Assembly: GCA_011799875.1 (NCBI GenBank)
Contig: CM022302.1
Span: 523,356,228-523,420,227, forward strand
Reading direction: 5' to 3'
DNA: 64,000 nt
From: Thinopyrum elongatum
Lineage: Eukaryota; Streptophyta; Magnoliopsida; Poales; Poaceae
Shown: in pieces, positions 46,619 through 59,693 of the stretch
Layout of the letters: each line of letters opens with the position of its first letter
Numbering within the stretch: the first letter of the stretch is position 1
Made by a program: the position numbers and the translations under genes
Notes under the pieces: model-generated
Told to the model about the DNA's origin: nothing
The model's database searches: none
Seen by the model: only the letters and a program-made list of their open reading frames with translations

Positions 46619-49600
46619 TTAGGAGGTAGAAGGAAAGAGTCCGGGGTATTCTTCCCGAAGATGATCCTCGCGTTCCCAAGTGGCTTCGTCTTCAGTGTGA
46701 TTCGACCACTGCACTTTTAGGAACTTGGTCGTCTTCTGACGAGTCCGACGTTCAGCTTCATGGAGGATGCGGATCGGATGCTCCTTATAGGAAAGATCAT
46801 CTTGTAGCTCGAGCATCTCATGATCCACTGCACGGTGCGGGGATTCCTTGAAGCACTTACGGAGTTGCGACACGTGGAAGACATCATGAATATGGGAGAA
46901 TTGCGGTGGCAACTCCAATTTATATGCCACCTGTCCCCGTCTAGCCACGATGCGGAAAGGACCAATATAGCGAGGAGCTAGCTTGCCCTTGATTCCGAAA
47001 CGACGGGTGCCCTTCATTGGAGTGACACGAAGATAGGCTTGATCACCAGGTTGATAGATCACACCCCATCGCTTGCGATCATAATTACTCTTCTGACGGT
47101 CTTGAGCTGCTTTGAGATTCTCCCGGACAATTCGGACTTGTTCTTCGGCATGCTGAATAATGTCCGGTCCAACAAGAGGTCGTTCCCCAGTTTCTGAACA
47201 ATTCAGAGGGGTTCGACATTTACGTCCATAAAGAACCTCAAAGGGGGCCATTTTTAAGCTGGCTTGATAGCTGTTGTTATAGGAGAGCTCGGCATACGGA
47301 AGAGATTCCTCCCATTTCTTACCGAAGGATATAACACAGGCTCGAAGCATGTCTTCAAGCACTTGATTAACGCGCTCAACTTGGCCTTGGGATTGGGGAT
47401 GATAAGCTGAACTCCAGGTAATATGAGTTCCCATTGCTTTCTGGAAACTTTCCCAGAAATGGCCAGTGAAAATGCTGCCACGGTCTGAACTGATTTCCTT
47501 GGGAATACCATGGAGTGAAACAATTCTGGAGATATATAGCTCTGCTAACTGACTAGCAGTAATAGTCTCCTTAACTGGCAGAAAGTGTGCAACCTTGGAG
47601 AGTTGGTCGACGACGACAAGAATGGCATCGTGACCCTTCTGAGACTTGGGAAGACCAGTAATGAAGTCCATTTGCACTTTATCCCACTTCCATAGAGGAA
47701 TAGGGAGCGGTTGCAGAATTCCAGCAGGTTTCTGATGTTCGGCCTTCACGCGACGACAAACGTCACACTCGGCAACATAACGAGCAATATCTTGCTTCAT
47801 TCTAGACCACCAGTACCTTTGACGAAGATCTCGATACATCTTGGTACTACCCGGATGGATAGATAGCGGTGTATCATGGGCCTCCTTCATGACTTTGTCA
47901 GTCATCAGCTCGAAGCGAGGTACTACAATGCGGTCTCGGAAGTACAAGGTTCCATCTTCAGCAATCGAGAAATCCCTGTACTTTTGAAGGTGAAGCTCTT
48001 TCTTCATTAGATCAATTTCAGCATCCTTAGATTGCGCAATCTTGACAGCTTTCTCAAGATCTGACTGTATCACAAGGTTATTAAGAGAACCTTGCGTAAT
48101 AATGCAGAGATTCAGCTTGCGCAATTCTTCATATAGCTGGGGTTGAGCTTGCTTTACCATGAGGTTGCTACAGTATGACTTGCGGCTCAAAGCATCAGCC
48201 ATCACATTAGCTTTGCCGGGAGTGTATGAAATTCCACAGTCATAATCGGTGATTGTTTCCAACCAACGCTGCTGATGAAGATTAAGTTCCGGTTGAGTGA
48301 ACAAGTACTTCAAGCTCTGATGATCGGTGTAAATCTCACACCGATTACCAAGGAGGTAATGACGCCACTGCTTCAAAGCATAAATGACAGCAGCAAGTTC
48401 GAGGTCATGCACTGGGTAATTCTCTTCATGTGGACGCAGTTGTCGCGAAGCATAAGCAATAACTCTTCGCTCTTGCATTAGGACACAACCTAGTCCTTGG
48501 CGAGAGGCGTCGCAGAAGATCACAAAATCTTTGCGGGAGTCTGGAGGAGCAAGGACTGGAGTAGAAGTCAGCTTGTCCTTGAGGGTCTGGAAGTTTTCCT
48601 GACATTTGTCTGTCCACTCAAACTTAACGCCTTTGTGAAGCAGATTAGTCAGGGGCTTGGCAATCTTGGAGAAATTTTCGATGAATCGGCGACAATAACT
48701 GGCAAGCCCGAGGAAACTTCTGACTTGCTTGACATTCTTCGGAGGGGTCCAGTCAAGAATAGCCTGAACTCGCTCCGGGTTAACTGCAATACCATCCTTG
48801 GAGATGACATGTCCAAGGTAGGTTACCTCGGAAAGCCAGAATTCGCACTTAGAGTACTTGGCATATAATTGGTGCTCTCGAAGTCTCTCCAGAACTAGTC
48901 GAAGGTGCTCAGCATGTTCTTCTTTGTTCTTCGAATAAACCAGAATATAATCCAGATATACCACGACGAATTTGTCGAGGTAATCCATGAATATGTAATT
49001 CATTAGGCGGGAGAATGTAGCTGGAGCGTTAGTTAAACCAAACGACATGACTGTGTACTCGTAAGAGCCATAACGAGTAACGAATGCAGTCTTCGGAATA
49101 TCCTCTTCGCGAACACGGATCTGGTGATAACCCAACCTCAAGTCGAGTTTAGAAAACACCGAAGATCCAGCGAGTTGATCATATAAATCGTTGATTCGGG
49201 GAAGTGGATATTTATTCTGAATGGTAGCCTGGTTGATAGGACGATAATCTTGGACCAACCTATTCGTCCCATCTTTCTTCTTGACGAAAAGAGACGGTGC
49301 TCCCCATGCAGAGGAACTGGGGCGAATGAAACCCTTCCTTAAGGATTTATCAATTTCCTCCTTAAGCTCGATGAGGTGGTGCGGAGGCATCTTGTAAGGA
49401 CGCTTCGCAATAGGAGTGGTGCCAGGCTTCAAGTTGATGACGAACTCGACAGCTCTAGCAAGGGGTATTCCTGGAAGTTCTTCTGGAAAAACATCCGGGA
49501 AGTCACAGACAACTGGGATATTCTCGATCCCATCAAGCGGAGAAGCATTCAACGCGTTCAAGGCATAAATTTGAGCCTCGGCGTTCTGAGTGATATGAGC

Positions 49601-51028
49601 ATGGTAATTCACCATCTCATTCGAGGGGTGCAAGAGGTGAACAACTTTGGTGGCACAATTGATTGAGGCATAATGGGCCTTCAACCAATCCATTCCCAAG
49701 ATAAGATCAATCTTGGAAGATTTCAGAATAATGGGGAAAGCTGGAAAATTTCTCTCTTCAATCATAATATTGACTTTGGGGCTGAATATGGTGGCTTGAC
49801 ACCGACCCGCGGGAGTGTTCACTACTAAAGGGTGGTGTAGTGTTTCACATTTAACGTCATGCAATAGTGCAAAATGCTCTGACATGAATGAATGCGATGC
49901 TCCTGAATCAAATAAAACAGATGCTGGTACTGAATTAACGAGAAGTGTACCCATCACAGTATCTGGTTGAACTGGAGCTTCAGACATGTTGACGTGGTAG
50001 TACTGCCCACGACCATAAGAAGGTCTGGCATTATTGTCGCGCTGCTGAGGATTACCACGGCCAATTCCACGGCCAGCCGAAGGGAGAGCCAGTTGATTCT
50101 GATTCTGAGAACAATCTCTAGCACGGTGACCTGGCTTGCCACACTTGAAGCATAGTCCGCTGTCAGGACGAGGTGCTGGAGCTCGAGGTGCTGGAGTTGG
50201 CAGAGGCTGTCTCGGTGGTGGAGGTGGCAGGCGTGGTGCAGCATAGGAGGGCCTGTTTGCAGGGGCTGCTGAACGGAACATGCCTTGGGGAAACCAGATG
50301 CGTCACTTCTGGGAAGACGAGCCCGAAGATGAGCCCGACTCACGGGTGCGCCTGGACGCTTCCTTGTGCTTCTTAAGTCCGGTTTCAACCATGATGGCCT
50401 TATTCACCAAGGTGGCAAAATCAGGGTAATCTTGAACAAGAAGGGCTAACTGAATGTCATGGTGCAGTCCTTCACGAAATTTCTCCTGTCTGCGTTCATC
50501 AGTAGGAATGTCCTCTTCAGCGTAACGAGATAAGTCTAGAAACTCGCGCTGATAGACTTCCACAGTCTTGTTTCCTTGGACAAGGCTACGGAACTCAGCC
50601 TTCTTCCTAGCTATGACAGCTAGAGGAATGTAGCGGGCACGGAAAGCAATCTTGAACTCTGCCCAAGTGACGACAGTACCAGGCGGCAGAGTCTGTCGGT
50701 GAGTGGCCCACCATTGGGCTGCGGGGCCCTTAAGAAGATATGTCGCAAAAGTGACATAGTTAATTTCGGCGACACCGGCAGACTCCATCTCATGAGAGAT
50801 ATCACGCAGCCAGTCATCTGCATCCAGTGGGTTGACTGTGTTGCGAAAAAACGATGGACTGAGCCTCATGAACTCTGGTAAGGTAATGGATGGTTGCTGC
50901 TGATTAGCTTCAGGACGAGGGAATTGCTGCATAATCCCCGTCATAAACTGGCGGTTGAGTTCAAACTGTTGCATCATCCCTGCCATGTAATCAGGTGGTG
51001 GCGGCGGTGGCGGGTTGTTGTCAGCCAT
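46619..51028 (-). pseudogene. Chromovirus gag-pol, copy 2 (one in-frame stop; RT motif mutated)
   Basis: A single frame of 1470 codons from ATG at 51028 to the stop at 46619, with one internal TGA at 50303-50305 where copy 1 has an arginine codon just before the zinc-knuckle region. Domains are as in copy 1: Gag, [21 protein letters not shown] protease, RT, RNase H (FCDAS, TDHQS), integrase (DFITG, SSDRGS, GQVERVN), GPF/Y and chromodomain. The RT catalytic motif reads YLDY instead of YLDD: the second aspartate codon is TAT (48947-48949), which should abolish polymerisation. An upstream in-frame ATG at 51184 exists, but the copy 1 alignment and the CAG before 51028 favour MADNN as start. No indel is seen. 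Confidence 0.95.
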
Positions 51029-51273
51029 CCTGCTATTCCAACAGGGGTATTTCAGCGATAGCTTATGCAAGTGTTTAACAATAAACAAGAGGTAACTCGA
51101 CATTATTGAAAGAGTGCAATAGATGCTTAAAGTAGTCATTAAGACATACAGATCCATACACAGTCGGTTAAAATCGGGCAGCATAACGGCGCAAATTGAA
51201 AAACTAGAGACACACTAGGCGGCACGCAGGCACGCGGTAAGGAAGTACACAACGTGATATAGCAAAGGCTACA

Positions 51274-52044
51274 TCAGCGTCGGAGAAAACCACGGAAACG
51301 GGGTAACTGCAAGTGCGGGCGACGAATGTTCGTCGCGGCAGGATCCTGTGCTCCATGTGCACTCTGATGCAGAACCCGGTCTCAAACTGTAAGAAGAGGT
51401 CCACGTGCAGGCGTGTGACCTCCCACTGCAGGCCAATCAATACCTGGCGGCATCTCGGTCCTGCGTGGGTATAGAATATCCTCCGGATGTATCCCTGCAC
51501 GAACAGCTGGTAGCAACTGTGTCATTGCCTCGTAGTAGCGTGCTCGAGTGGCGAACAACTCGACGGCAAGAGCCCGAACAGTGCGATCCAGAGCCTGAGT
51601 GCACTGAATCAGAACCTGCGGGTCGTAGCGTCGAGACTCGTACGGGGCACAGATAGCTGTGTAAAATCCAGTAGCATCTCCAACAGGTGTATACGGAATG
51701 TACCGAAACACAGTATCATCCAAGTTAGCATTGTGCTCTCCTCGGAGACGTGCGACAGCAAAGTAGGCGGCATCATGTACTGCCATCTCAATCGTCACGC
51801 CTAATCCATGAAAAAGGTGTAGCTCAGTGTCTGAGTTGTTCTGCTGATCATAAATCCGAACTTCAGCATAGTACTGTTCCTGGTTGAACTCACGGTAAAC
51901 CTCATAGACCATGTACTCGGGATACCAGCGGTAACCCAGTCTACTCAGGAGGGCGATCAGAACAGCTGGAAATCCAGGGGCATCACGAGCCCAAGTGCGA
52001 AGCACAAGCTGGGTCGTAGGCCGCGGTGGAAATAGTCGATCCAT
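51274..52044 (-). pseudogene. Extra ORF upstream of gag, copy 2 (one nonsense codon)
   Basis: Same 771-bp frame as 29901-30671. The ATG follows TTTCTGTTTCAG, and the end LRR plus TGA is at 51274-51276. A TGA at 51382-51384 replaces the CGA arginine codon of copy 1, leaving a 220-residue product. Beyond the stop the frame still reads VLHQSAHGAQDP, so the original length is clear. Many amino-acid substitutions separate the copies but no indels. Function unknown. Confidence 0.7.
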
Positions 52045-52421
52045 CTGAAACAGAAAGGTTCAGGGTTGTCATAAGATAATGAGAAATATAACCGATCTCG
52101 GAAGGAAAGGTTAAACAAAACAATGGAAAGGAAAATGATTATCAGACTAATCAGATCAACGTCAGGGAAATCGCACTGAATCCAGCTCTCCGGGTGGATA
52201 GAATTAACGAGAACCTAAATGTCGGTGTTAGTAAATTTTATTAAACCCGAATAGACGAGAGATCAGAACCCCAGAGTAAAGACGAGGAATAAAAGATCCT
52301 AATACCACCCAGTTGGTGACGTGGGCCCGTAAGCCACACAGCCAAGTTAGTAAAACAGTTTTTGACTTCTAGACTCAACTTCGGCCAAGGAAATGGGAAG
52401 GGGGACTCCTAGAGGCAGTCG

Positions 52422-52433
52422 GCTCTGATACCA
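52422..52433 (-). other. Primer-binding site of copy 2, initiator tRNA-Met
   Basis: Plus strand reads GCTCTGATACCA, the complement of TGGTATCAGAGC, 3 nt inside the 5' LTR. Confidence 0.95.
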
Positions 52434-52436
52434 ACC

Positions 52437-55400
52437 TGTGACGACCCCGGCTTAATCGTGCACTAATCATACACGCAAATGCGCACGATCAAGCCTAAGG
52501 ACTCACTTGAAGATATCACAACACAACTCTAAAACATAAATAAAGTCATACAAGCTTAATATTACAAGCCAGGGCCTCGAGGGCTCGAATACATAGTTCG
52601 ATGGCATACAAGCGTCAGCGGAAGCATTAGATATCTGAGTACAAATATATTACAGAGAGAGAAAGAGATAAGCCTTCACAGAGGCGGGGTAAAATAAAAT
52701 ACTACGATCGAAAGGCGTAGGCCTCCTGCCCTGGACCCTCCGATCCTACTCCTGGTCGTCAGTCGGCTCCTCGTAGAAGTAGTACTCGCCAGGCGGGTAG
52801 TAGTACTGATCCTCGGCTGGGGCGTCTGGCTCAGGGGCTCCGTCGTCTGGTGGCATCAAATGGAATATGGGGAAAAAGAAAATAAAGCAAACGTGAGTAC
52901 TCATCCGAAGTACTCAGCAAGCAAGGATCTACACTACATATGCATCATTTTCAAAGGGGGCTGTATATGTGGACTGGGCTACAGAAATGCCAGAATAGAG
53001 GGGGAAAGCCTAGTCCTATCGAAGACTAGCATCTTCAACAATCTTCGACAGTCTTGCAGCAATAGACGAGAACAGATGAACATAATATAAAGTAGTAGTA
53101 GTAGTATCATCAACCTCGACCTGAGATCCTTTCTCGACTCCCTGCGAGAAAGCAATCCCAGAGCCGTACTATTCAGTCCTCATCACATGTTCTAGTTGTA
53201 CCGATCGGGATACAACTCCGAGTGTCCGTTACCGTAGGACAGGCTATCGATAGAAGTTTCTTCCCTGCAGGGGTGCACCAACTTACCCACCACGCTCGCT
53301 TAACTTTGGCCGGACACACTTTTCTGGGTCATGTCCGGCCTCGGCTAAGCAACACGCCGCAACCCGACCAAATACTTAACAGAGAGGTCAGCACGCCGGA
53401 CTAACCTATGCCCCCAGGGGTCTTGGGCCATCGCCCCGGACGCTCCTGCACGTTGCGTACACCGCCGGTGAGCAGACCTAGCAACCCCTTAATACAAGCG
53501 CGGTTGCGTTCCCAGTCCAACCCAGCGTGTGCCGCTCAGTTGCTGACGTCTATTAAGCTTCGGCTGAAGTATACGACGCAGAACGCCCATACTATGCTCA
53601 CATGATGGTTAGTGCTATCGGGCCAGAGGCCCCTCAGATCAAATATCCAAACCGTAGTGGATTAGGAGCGCGCGGAAACGAGCAGAGACTCACGATCGAT
53701 GTGACCCCGTCGCCCCGTCTCGAGGACTTGCGGCAAGGGCTAAGAATGCCCGACCACGCCTCGTAGTTATCTCGCGGGCACCATCCAGGTCAACCCGACT
53801 CCACATCACTTCGCGTTAAGCTCGCGCGGGTACCCCTCAGGGCCGACCCGTCTTTAGTACCATAGTTTAGTGCAAGTCATAATATCCAAGGTAACTGTGT
53901 GTCTGACACCGAAGGGAACCCTGAGGAATCACCCTCGAGGGAATTCCCGCTCGATGTTATCATCAAGGTGAACGAAGGAGGAATCACCCTCGAGGTCCAC
54001 CTTGAGGAGTTGCGCGACGACGTCGTTATCGGGGGTGGTGTAGGAGGAATCAACCTCGCTTACCACGACCGAGTAACTAACCTACAAGGTTAACATCAGA
54101 AGTGCTGACGAGGTATCACCCTCGGCACTCATTGTTAACCCAGCAGTGTCGGCAACTGAGGGGAAGTGATGTGCGGTGTCAGGGTCTGGTCTTCAATCCC
54201 GAAGTTCGGGTCTTCTGATGTCCAGCAGGGCAGTCGGGATCATGTGGGGGTCTCTGTCGTGTCTCTACCCAGCCTATACTAAGCAGTCTAGGATAACCAG
54301 TAAGGTAACAAAGCAGGGTACAATAATCAGGCTATGCAGCAGATATAGGAAAACAGTAGCAGTAGCAGTTCTAATGCAAGCATAAGAGAGAAGGGAATAG
54401 GCGATATAGGCATGCTCAAAATGGGGGTGCTTGCCTGTTTGCTCTGGGGCAAGGGCAAGGTCTTTAGTGGTACCGTCGGGGACGTAGTCGTACTCCTGTG
54501 CGGCGTCTGCCTCGGGAGCTACGTCAACGTCGGGGTCTACCGAGAGAGAAGAGGGGGAAGAAACAGGTAAACATAATGCAAACAATTGCAATACGGTGCG
54601 TGTGAAGCTATGATGCAGTGCAGGGTTGCCTAATTATGCATCTAAGTCATTTTAGTTATTTTTAGAATTATTCTGGGATTTATTTACCGAAGTGTGTGCA
54701 CTATTCATCTGCCGGATACGGGTCCGGAGTTACGAGTTCTTCTACGTAGGGGGTTCCGATGAAGAAACAGATGGCATGATCAGACTCGGCTCGTCGTTCT
54801 GAGCAAGTTTCATGTTTTAAGTTTTTCGATCTGAGCTACGGTTTAAAAGATATGAATTTTTAAAGATTATTTGAATTTTTTGAAATTTATTTATTTACAG
54901 AAAATGAATTATGACGTCAGCATGATGTCAGGATGACATCAGCAAGTCAACAGCGGCTGACTAAGTCAAATATGACATGTGGGTCCAGTGGGACCCACAT
55001 GTCAGCCTCTGTGGCTTTAACAGAGTTTAAACTAACTTAATTAGATTGATTAAGGGGGTGGACCCCACATGTCATAGACCCATTTAGCTAACTAATCAGT
55101 TTTTATTTAATTAAACCACTATTAGACTAATTAGCCGCGCGGGGCCCATATGTCAGCGGCCGTAGTTGCCACGTCATCATGGTTGACTTGGTCAACAGGT
55201 CAACGCGGGCCCCTGGGCCCACGGGTCAGTGACCCAGGGCGACACACGTGGCGGCCACGTCGGCGCCGGCGCCGGAGATCGCTCCGGCGACCAATTTCGC
55301 GGCGGCCGCTCGCCGGAGTTCGTCGGATTTGCGTTTTAGCGCACCATTTCGCGCGCGGTTGACAGCGTTCGAACGAGGACTCGACGCCGCGTCCATCTAT

Positions 55401-56655
55401 GGTGTCGGAACGGACCGGGGAGGCCTAACGTGACGGCGACGTCCTCATCGGCGGCGATGGAAACTCGGTCGTGCTCGGGTTCGAGCATAGGGGCTCGCCC
55501 GAGCCAAGCTGCTGCTTGCAAGCGACGCGCATGACCACCAGAAGCTCGGCGGTGCCACCAACGCGGTGTGAGGTGCACTGCAGCGAAGGCTGTGAGCTCG
55601 CCGGCGGCGACCATGGTGCGGCCATGGTGATAAGGTGGCTACGGCGAAGAACGTAGCGCGAGGAGAGAAGAGAAGGGAGGGAGGAGCTCACCGCGCGGTC
55701 ACGTAAGACCCGTGGATGCTTTGGAGCTGCAGAGGCGTCGCCAGAGACGACGAAGAATGGCGGCGACCGAGGAGGAAGACGACGGCGCGAGCTCGATGCT
55801 GAGGCACCCAGCTCCTCCAGGCGGTGCCAGTCGAAGCAGCAGTCGCCTGCGGAGCTGCGGGGCACGGAGAGGCGGCGTGGGGAGGCCAGTGGCCACGGCG
55901 GCGGCGATTCGTGGCGACGGTGGCGTTCGGCCACCGGATCTGAGGAGGGGAGAGGAGGCGAGGCGAGTGAGGGAAAGAGGGGAAGAGTGCGCGGGCGACC
56001 AGGGGAGATGGATGGCTCGTCCTTATCTCCTCGCCCGTCAGTGGGGTGGTCGCGCTGTCGCCGTTCGGCCGGTCGGTGCCGGCGCAGCCATGCGCGCGCT
56101 GACACGGCATCGGAGAGAGAGGGAGAGAGCTAGGTGGGCTGGGCCTCAGGCACTGTGCACTAGTGGCAATGCACAGTGGCCTTTTCTTTTTTTTCTATTC
56201 TTTTCTGTTTTGCTTTTCCTTTTATTTCCTTCTGTTCTGAAATGTTTAGGGCTCTTTTGCACTTTTGATAAAGGTGGGAGTTGGTCCAAATATTGTGATG
56301 CAATAATATCTCTCACCAAAAAGTGGTTTGGACTGATTTGAAGTTTGTTTGAATTTATTATGATTTTAAATATATCAAATATTCTGTTTTTGGGTCTGTT
56401 CCAAATTGTTTGAGCCACTTATCCAACTCCAACTTTATTGTTGATGATTTTACCAATGTCCTTGAATTATTTGCCATCCAATGAACATTTTCCCAACAGA
56501 GTTTGAACAACTTTATATTTCACTTTTGAATTTGAGTTGATTTTCAGATGTGAATTTGAATTGGATCATTAACCCATATGACTTGGTACTGCAAATGATC
56601 ATGACTTGGCAGTTTTAACAGAGTGTCACAGGGCTTATTACAAGGGGGTGTTACA
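52437..56655 (-). repeat. 5' LTR of chromovirus copy 2 (4219 bp)
   Basis: Nearly identical to 42361-46580. The acidic segment is at 54435-54536 and the Tyr-rich segment at 52746-52846 (one D-to-E change relative to the other LTR). Confidence 0.95.
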
Positions 56656-56660
56656 CATAG

Positions 56661-58547
56661 CCTGTTTATTGTAACTTGCTTTGTTACCTTCCTGCTTATC
56701 CTAAACTGCTTAGAATAGGCTGGGTAGAGACCCGACAGAGACCCCCACTATATCCCGACTGCCCCGCTGGATTATCAGAAGACCCGATCAATGGGATTGA
56801 AGACCAGGCCCCGGCACCGCACATCACTTCCCCCTTAGATGCTCGTCACTACTAGGTTACTATCGAGTGCCGAGGGTGATACCTCGTCAGCACTTCCGAT
56901 GTTAACCTTGTAGGTTAGTTATCGGTTATGGTCATCGAGGGTGATTCCTCCTTCTCCATTCCCGGTAACGACATTGTCCAGTAACTCCTCAAGAGTGGAC
57001 CTCAAGGGTGATTCCTCCTTCGTTCACCTTGACGATGACATCAGAGGGAATTCCATCGAGGGTGATTCCTCAGGGTTCCCCCTTGGTGTTAGACACACAG
57101 TTACTATGGTGACTTTGACTTTACACTGTATCTGGTTACTAAAGACGGGTCGGCCCTGAGGGGTACCCGCGCGAGCATATTTGCGAAGTGATGTGGAGTC
57201 GGGTTGACCTGGAGGGTGCCCGCGAGATAAATACGAGGCGTGGTCGGGCATTCCTAGCCCTTGCCGCAAGTCCTCGAGACGGGGCGACGGGGTCACATCG
57301 ATCCTGAGTCTGTGCTCATTACCGCGCGCTCCTAATCCACTAAACGGTTTGGATATTTGATCCGAGGGGCCTCTGGCCTGATAGCACTAACCATCATGTG
57401 GGCATAGTATGGGCGTTCTGCGTCGTATACTTCAGCCGGAGCTTAATGGACGCCAGCGACTGAGCGGTGCGCGCTGGATTGGACTGGTTACGCAACCGCG
57501 CTTGTATTAAGGGGTTGCTAGGTCTGCTTCCGGCCGCCTTCGCAACGTGCAGGAGTTCCCGGGGCGATAGCCCAAGACCCCTGGGGGCATAGGTTTAGTC
57601 CGGCGTGCTGACCTCTCTGTTAAGTATTCGGTCGGGTTGCGGCGTATCGTTTGGCCGAGGGCGGGCATGACCCAGTAAAGTGTGTCCGGCCGGAGTTAAG
57701 CGAGCGTGGTGGGTAACTTGGTGCACCCCTGCAGGGAAGAAACTTCTATCGATAGCCTGTCCTATGGTAACGGACACTCGGAGTTGTATCTCGATCAGTA
57801 CAACTAGAACTTGAGATGAGAACTGGATAGTACGGCTCTGGGATTGCTTTCTCGCAGGGAGTCGAGAAAGGATCTCTGGCCGAGGTTGATAACACTACTA
57901 CTTTACGTTATGCTAATCTGCACTCTTCTAATGCTGCAGGACTGCTGAAGATTGCTGAAGATGCTAGTCTTCGATAGGGCTAGGCTTTCCCTTCTATTCT
58001 GGCATTTCTGCAGCCCAGTCTACATATACAGCCTCCCTTTGAAAATGTTGCATATGTAGTGTAGATCCTTGCTTGCTGAGTACTTCGGATGAGTACTCAC
58101 GTTTGCTTTACTTTCTTTTTTTCCCACATCCTTTTGATGCCACCAGACGACGGAGCCCCTGAGCCGGCTGCCCCCGTCGACGGCTACTACTACTACCCTC
58201 CCGGCGAGTACTACTACGAGGAGCCGACCGACGACCAGGAGTAGGATCGGAGGGTCCAGGGCAGGAGGCCTACGCCTTTCGATCGTAGTATTTTATTTTA
58301 CCCCGCCTTCTAAAGGCTTATCTATGTTCTGTAATATATCTGTACTCAGATATCTGATGCTTCCGCTGACGCTTGTATGCCATCGAGCTATGTATTCGAG
58401 CCCTCGAGGCCCTGGCTTGTAATATAAAGCTTGTATGACCTTATTTATGTTTTAGAGTTGTGTTGTGATATCTTCAAGTGAGTCCTTAGGCTTGATCGTG
58501 TGCATTTGCGTGTATGGTTAGTGCACGATTAAGTCGAGGTCGTCACA
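56661..58547 (+). repeat. Solo LTR, right part
   Basis: Continues the LTR begun at 40087 after the CATAG duplication and ends GTCGTCACA. The sequence after it (GCACT) only partly matches the 5 bp before the left end (GCATG), so the TSD is imperfect. The Tyr-rich segment (58148-58244) has lost one base. No internal region or second LTR is present, consistent with LTR-LTR recombination. Confidence 0.9.
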
Positions 58548-58709
58548 GCACTTTTCGTAGCTTGCCCCTGGAGGCCTTTTTGTTTCTTCTTCTTCCATTT
58601 GGGCGTCTTTGTGCTGTGGCCCCAGCATTTCTCTTTTGTGACTGTGCTTGAGATGTGGTTGTATGGACGTATGCTTTATCTATAAAGCGGGGCGAAAGCC
58701 TTTTTCGAG
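58548..58709 (+). pseudogene. LINE fragment 3: 3' end
   Basis: Short 3' region that continues the LINE after the solo LTR and ends near GCGAAAGCCTTTTTCGAG. It is followed at 58710-58723 by AGCAGCTGCGTCCG, the second copy of the 14-bp duplication at 22289-22302. No poly(A) tail is present. The TSD fixes both ends of the LINE, which without insertions is about 3.7 kb. Confidence 0.82.
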
Positions 58710-58723
58710 AGCAGCTGCGTCCG

Positions 58724-59693
58724 TTCGCGCCATGATTCATGCTCTTCTGTATACTGGAAAATCGTGAAAAGGCACTGGTAATTCATATACGCTATGAATA
58801 TGTTCCAATACGGTCCAGTATACATGTCATACGTATTGTTGTCTATTATTCTTTTTTTATTTACTACGGGAGGGCATTACATGTTTACTTCTTTATTTTC
58901 TGTTCATCTTCTTCCTCCTGTCTCTGCATTCTTAATCTGAGCAAACTCTTCTTCCTTCTGTACATCGCCACTGTTCTTTCATTTTGTCCATCCATTGCTT
59001 TCTATTCTGTTTGGATTCACCCAATTTCTTTGCTTCGTTTCTTCATCTACTGTTGGTATTGGATCTTTCAGACCAGAGTTTGATGGATTAAAGTTGCAAT
59101 TCGACATGTAATTTATTCTGTTACTCCTTCTTTTCTGCTACTATTCTTGCTTACTCGCATAAGTCGTTCATATCTTTCCATCTCCCATTTTATCGAGCGA
59201 GTGGATTTATTGATGCAGACTTGTGGACCTTAGATCATCTGATGCAAAGTCTTGTTTACCTACTCACCTATGTGTCATGTGTGAAGGATTTCGATATTAC
59301 TAACGTTCAGTCATCACATGATTCTGGATCGACAACCGGGGAAAATAGTCGTCTCGCGCAACCAACTTCTCTCACAGATCGATATATTCAAGATCTAAAT
59401 CTGTTCGTGTTGTCGATTCAGTGCCAATGGATCTGTCAGTTTATTCCGAATATAGCCACCAACATACTAGCTGATTCTGAAATCTCTTCCAACCATATTA
59501 ATAGTTTATTTCTTTATTTTTCAAATTACATTATTTGAAACTTGCTGTATTTAAGTTTCATTCATGACGCAGAGCAGACAAGCACACGATGTAGCGAAAG
59601 TGCAAACCATTTACTGAAAAGTTATATATCCACTATTTCTCCAATGAGAACTTCGTCCAACAATACCAGAAAATGCAATTTGACCGAGCGTCC
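58724..59693. other. Intergenic, no supported gene
   Basis: AT-rich sequence with short frames on the plus strand (for example 58739-59083 and 59221-59538) that show no recognised domain, good start context or splice pattern. I see nothing definable. Confidence 0.5.

Larger units (their letters stand above)
42361..56655 (-). mobile_element. Full-length Gypsy chromovirus (copy 2), inverted, 14.3 kb
   Basis: Same family as copy 1, on the minus strand, inserted in the LTR of a relative. TSD CATAG (42356-42360 and 56656-56660). Both LTRs, PBS, extra ORF, gag-pol and purine tract are present. The LTRs (4220 and 4219 bp) look nearly identical by eye, so this is the most recent insertion in the block. 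It carries one gag stop and a mutated reverse-transcriptase active site. Confidence 0.95.
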
